51,540 nucleotides of DNA, taken from positions 1-51,540 of the forward strand of contig DAOUEC010000064.1 in NCBI GenBank assembly GCA_034430655.1, in the 5' to 3' direction. This DNA comes from JAUWNP01 sp034430655. GTDB lineage: Bacteria; Chloroflexota; Anaerolineae; B4-G1. Made by a program: the position numbers and the translations under genes. Shown one piece after another: positions 49,151 to 51,540 of this stretch (the stretch's first letter is position 1; each line of letters begins with the position of its first letter). Below the pieces are notes generated by a model. That model was not told the DNA's origin. It saw only the letters and a program-made list of their open reading frames with translations, and made no database searches.

Positions 49151-51466
49151 ATGCAAGCCTATTGTATGAAGTGCAAAACCAAACGCGAGATAAAGGATCC
49201 GCAGCCAGTGTTCACCAACACCGGGACGCCGGCCACGCGGGGGACGTGCCCGGTGTGTGGAACGAAAATGTTCAAGATGGGCCGCACCCCGGCCCACGAG
49301 GGGATGGATCCCCCACCCTCGCCCAAGCGGGATGGCCGGCTGGTGATCGTCGAGTCACCGGCTAAGGCGCGCACAGTGGGCCGTTTCCTGGGAAAGAGGT
49401 ACACGGTACGGGCTTCGGTGGGGCACGTGCGCGACCTGCTCCGCTCCTCCATGTCGGTGGACGTGGAGAACGACTTCGCACCTCGCTACCGGGTGCCCAA
49501 CGAGAAAAGACAGGTGGTGAAGGAATTACAGAAAGAGGTCAAGAAGGCCGTCGAGGTCTACCTGGCTACCGACCCCGACCGGGAAGGGGAAGCCATTGCC
49601 TGGCACCTGATGGAAGCGGCGAAGATCACACCTTCCCAGGCCAGGCGAGTGGTCTTCCATGAGATCACCCGGGAGGCTATCGAGAAGGCCTTCGCTCACT
49701 CCAGCAAGATCAACATGAATCTGGTGAATGCCCAACAGGCCCGGCGTATCCTGGACCGGCTGGTGGGCTACAGCCTTAGCCCTCTCCTGTGGCGCAAAGT
49801 ACGGGGGCGGCTCAGCGCCGGTCGGGTGCAGTCGGTGGCGGTCCGCTTGGTGGTGGAACGGGAACGGGAGATCGAGGACTTCATCCCTCAGGAGTACTGG
49901 TCCATCGAAGCAGAACTGGCAAAGCGGGAGGATCGTCGCCCGCCGCGTAGTTTCGTCGCCAAACTCCATCGCATCCGCGGAGAGAAAGTAGACCTTAAGG
50001 ACGAGGCCGTTACGCAGACAGTGGTGGACAAATTAGAACAGTCCACCTATGTGGTCACCTCGGTCAAGAGAGGGCAGCGGAGACGGCGCCCTTCCCCGCC
50101 TTTCACCACCAGCACGATGCAGCAGGAGACCTCCCGTCGCCTGCGCTTCACCCCCCGCCGCACCATGCGCATCGCCCAGCAACTCTACGAGGGGATCGCT
50201 CTGGACGGCAATGACCTGGTGGGCCTGATCACCTATATGCGCACAGACTCCACCAACGTGGCTAAGCAGGCCCAGGCGGAGGCACGGAACTACATCGCCC
50301 AGCGGTACGGGGAGAAGTTCCTCCCACCCAAACCCCCCGTCTACAAGACGCGGGCCAAGGGGGCGCAGGAGGCTCACGAGGCCATCCGCCCCACCTCCGT
50401 CTTTCGCGAGCCGGAGACTATCAAGGAATACCTGACCCGCGACCAGTACCGGCTCTACCGGCTGATCTGGCAGCGGTTCGTCGCCAGCCAGATGGAACAG
50501 GCGGTCTACGACACCATCACCGTGGAAGTGCTGGCCGGTCCTGAAGGCGGAGAGAGGCCCTACCTGTTCTGCGCTTCCGGCTCCATCCTCCGTTTCCCCG
50601 GCTTCCTGGTGGTCTACGAGGAGGCTAAGGACGAGGACGCTGCCAAAGAGGAGCCGTCCCAGCAGATTCCACCGCTGACGGTGGACGAGGTCCTGGACCT
50701 GGTGCGCCTGATCCCTCAACAGCACTTCACCCAGCCTCCGCCGCGCTACACGGAGGCCACGCTGGTACGGGCGTTGGAGAAGTACGGCATCGGCCGGCCC
50801 TCCACCTACGCCCCTATCCTGGCGACCATCCAGCAGCGTGGATACGTCCAGCGGGACGGCAGGCGGTTGGCGCCCACCGAGACCGGCTTCCTGGTCAACG
50901 ATCTTCTGGTGGAGCACTTCACAGAGGTGCTGAATTACGGCTTCACCGCGCAGATGGAGGAGCACCTGGACGAGATCGCTGCCGGTCAGCGGGAATGGGT
51001 GCCAGTGGTGCGGGAATTCTACATCCCCTTCAAACAGCGGCTAGACGAAGCCGACCGGAAGATCGAGAAGGTAGATCTGGAGCCGCAGGAGATCGGACGG
51101 GATTGCCCCGAGTGCGGTCAGCCCCTCATCATCCGCTGGGGGCGGTATGGGAAGTTCATCGGCTGCAAGGGGTTCCCTGAGTGTCGCTACACCGAGCCAT
51201 GGCTGGAGAAGGTGGGTGTGGCCTGTCCCCAGTGCGGGGGCGACTTGGTAGAAAAGCGAACCCGCAAGGGGCGGGTCGGTTATGGCTGCATCAACTATCC
51301 GGACTGCGAGTTCTGGGTCTGGAAACGGCCCCTGCCGCAGCCATGCCCTGCGTGCGGCGGATTGCTCACCGAGGGGCGCAAGGGCTGGGCCAAGTGCATC
51401 GCCTGTGAGGAGAAGTTCGAGATCGCCAGCCTGCCTCAGACGCAGGTCGAGCCATCAGAAGCGTGA
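49151..51466 (+). CDS. topA: DNA topoisomerase I with N-terminal zinc domain
   Basis: 771 residues from ATG at 49151, with AAAGGAAG upstream; a GTG at 49118 is less likely. Residues 1-45 are a small CxxC...CxxC domain (AYCMKCKTKREI, CPVCGTKMFKMG) resembling DUF5679. The Toprim domain follows (LVIVESPAKARTV, ATDPDREGEAIAWHL). The active-site tyrosine is Y362 in GLITYMRTDSTN, and GIGRPSTYAPIL belongs to the core. Three C-terminal zinc ribbons follow (CPECGQP...CKGFPEC, CPQCGGD...CINYPDC, CPACGGL...CIAC). It relaxes negative supercoils. Confidence 0.96.
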   Translation: MQAYCMKCKTKREIKDPQPVFTNTGTPATRGTCPVCGTKMFKMGRTPAHEGMDPPPSPKRDGRLVIVESPAKARTVGRFLGKRYTVRASVGHVRDLLRSSMSVDVENDFAPRYRVPNEKRQVVKELQKEVKKAVEVYLATDPDREGEAIAWHLMEAAKITPSQARRVVFHEITREAIEKAFAHSSKINMNLVNAQQARRILDRLVGYSLSPLLWRKVRGRLSAGRVQSVAVRLVVEREREIEDFIPQEYWSIEAELAKREDRRPPRSFVAKLHRIRGEKVDLKDEAVTQTVVDKLEQSTYVVTSVKRGQRRRRPSPPFTTSTMQQETSRRLRFTPRRTMRIAQQLYEGIALDGNDLVGLITYMRTDSTNVAKQAQAEARNYIAQRYGEKFLPPKPPVYKTRAKGAQEAHEAIRPTSVFREPETIKEYLTRDQYRLYRLIWQRFVASQMEQAVYDTITVEVLAGPEGGERPYLFCASGSILRFPGFLVVYEEAKDEDAAKEEPSQQIPPLTVDEVLDLVRLIPQQHFTQPPPRYTEATLVRALEKYGIGRPSTYAPILATIQQRGYVQRDGRRLAPTETGFLVNDLLVEHFTEVLNYGFTAQMEEHLDEIAAGQREWVPVVREFYIPFKQRLDEADRKIEKVDLEPQEIGRDCPECGQPLIIRWGRYGKFIGCKGFPECRYTEPWLEKVGVACPQCGGDLVEKRTRKGRVGYGCINYPDCEFWVWKRPLPQPCPACGGLLTEGRKGWAKCIACEEKFEIASLPQTQVEPSEA

Positions 51467-51515
51467 CTGAATCCCAGGCTTGCTTAGGAGCACTGTAACC
51501 GCGCCCCTACGGAAA

Positions 51516-51540
51516 ATGGATATGGACAGGTTGCTGGAGC
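51516..51540 (+). CDS. Possible start of the next gene
   Basis: ATG at 51516 opens MDMDRLLE up to the edge, on the topA strand, 49 nt after its stop. Too short to identify; a weak GGA precedes it. Confidence 0.25.

Overview
The window is about 51.5 kb of GC-rich bacterial chromosome, with no plasmid, phage or insertion sequence recognised. Several traits point to a Chloroflexota member, most likely of the Anaerolineae type: Pro/Thr-rich linkers behind lipoprotein or membrane anchors, many GAF/PAS sensor kinases, a stand-alone KaiC-like ATPase, canonical -35/-10 promoters with some apparently leaderless genes, short word-like repeats between genes, and house-keeping genes with lineage-specific extensions (long-tailed S16, TopA with an N-terminal zinc domain). 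This placement is inference; there is no 16S gene here.

Layout. 1-305 is the start of a secreted protein that leaves the window. 306-1191 is a long non-coding stretch with palindromes and a promoter. 1192-5460 is a three-gene signalling operon (receiver, GAF/PAS histidine kinase, receiver-kinase). 5394-10122 (minus) holds an aconitase-X catalytic subunit, rsmI, a KaiC-like ATPase, a membrane-anchored Pro/Thr-rich protein and a PpiC lipoprotein. 10252-13040 has a membrane-anchored HExxH protein and a convergent lipoprotein. 13105-18160 holds two tRNA-Ala genes running straight into a T-box leader, then ilvE, leuS and a tandem Nudix gene. 18236-19498 holds a UPF0316-type membrane protein, tadA and tRNA-Ser. 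19628-23379 (minus) is a two-gene unit: a SNF2-family helicase and a cysteine-rich partner. 23555-26681 holds an L,D-transpeptidase, a YprB-like exonuclease and mutM. 26923-30126 holds tRNA-Lys, two small membrane proteins, xseA, a broken kinase, a pyruvate-kinase C-domain protein and xseB. 30110-33866 (minus) holds murJ and a receiver/GAF/PAS kinase.

33992-40247 (minus) is the most unusual part. An ArsR-type regulator, with an operator lying on its own promoter, heads a tightly packed run: zinc-ribbon protein, CxxC mini-thioredoxin, ArsP/DUF318-type permease, AbrB-radical SAM-SPASM enzyme (tungsten-cofactor maturase-like), and a tiny frameshifted gene. Behind it lie a frameshifted remnant of a MOT1-type molybdate/tungstate transporter and a protein with three thioredoxin domains fused to a CcdA-like domain. 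Together these look like a metal/thiol-redox island in partial decay.

40392-43772 holds a small protein, a cNMP-binding protein, a gamma-carbonic-anhydrase-like protein and an ADP-forming acyl-CoA synthetase. 43769-51466 is a conserved block: ffh, rpsP, khpA, rimM, dprA, manC and topA. It joins protein export, ribosome biogenesis, DNA uptake/recombination, GDP-mannose synthesis and DNA topology.

A theme across the window is short repeats. They fill gaps between genes and also sit in frame inside otherwise conserved genes (leuS, the YprB-like gene, the SNF2 helicase).
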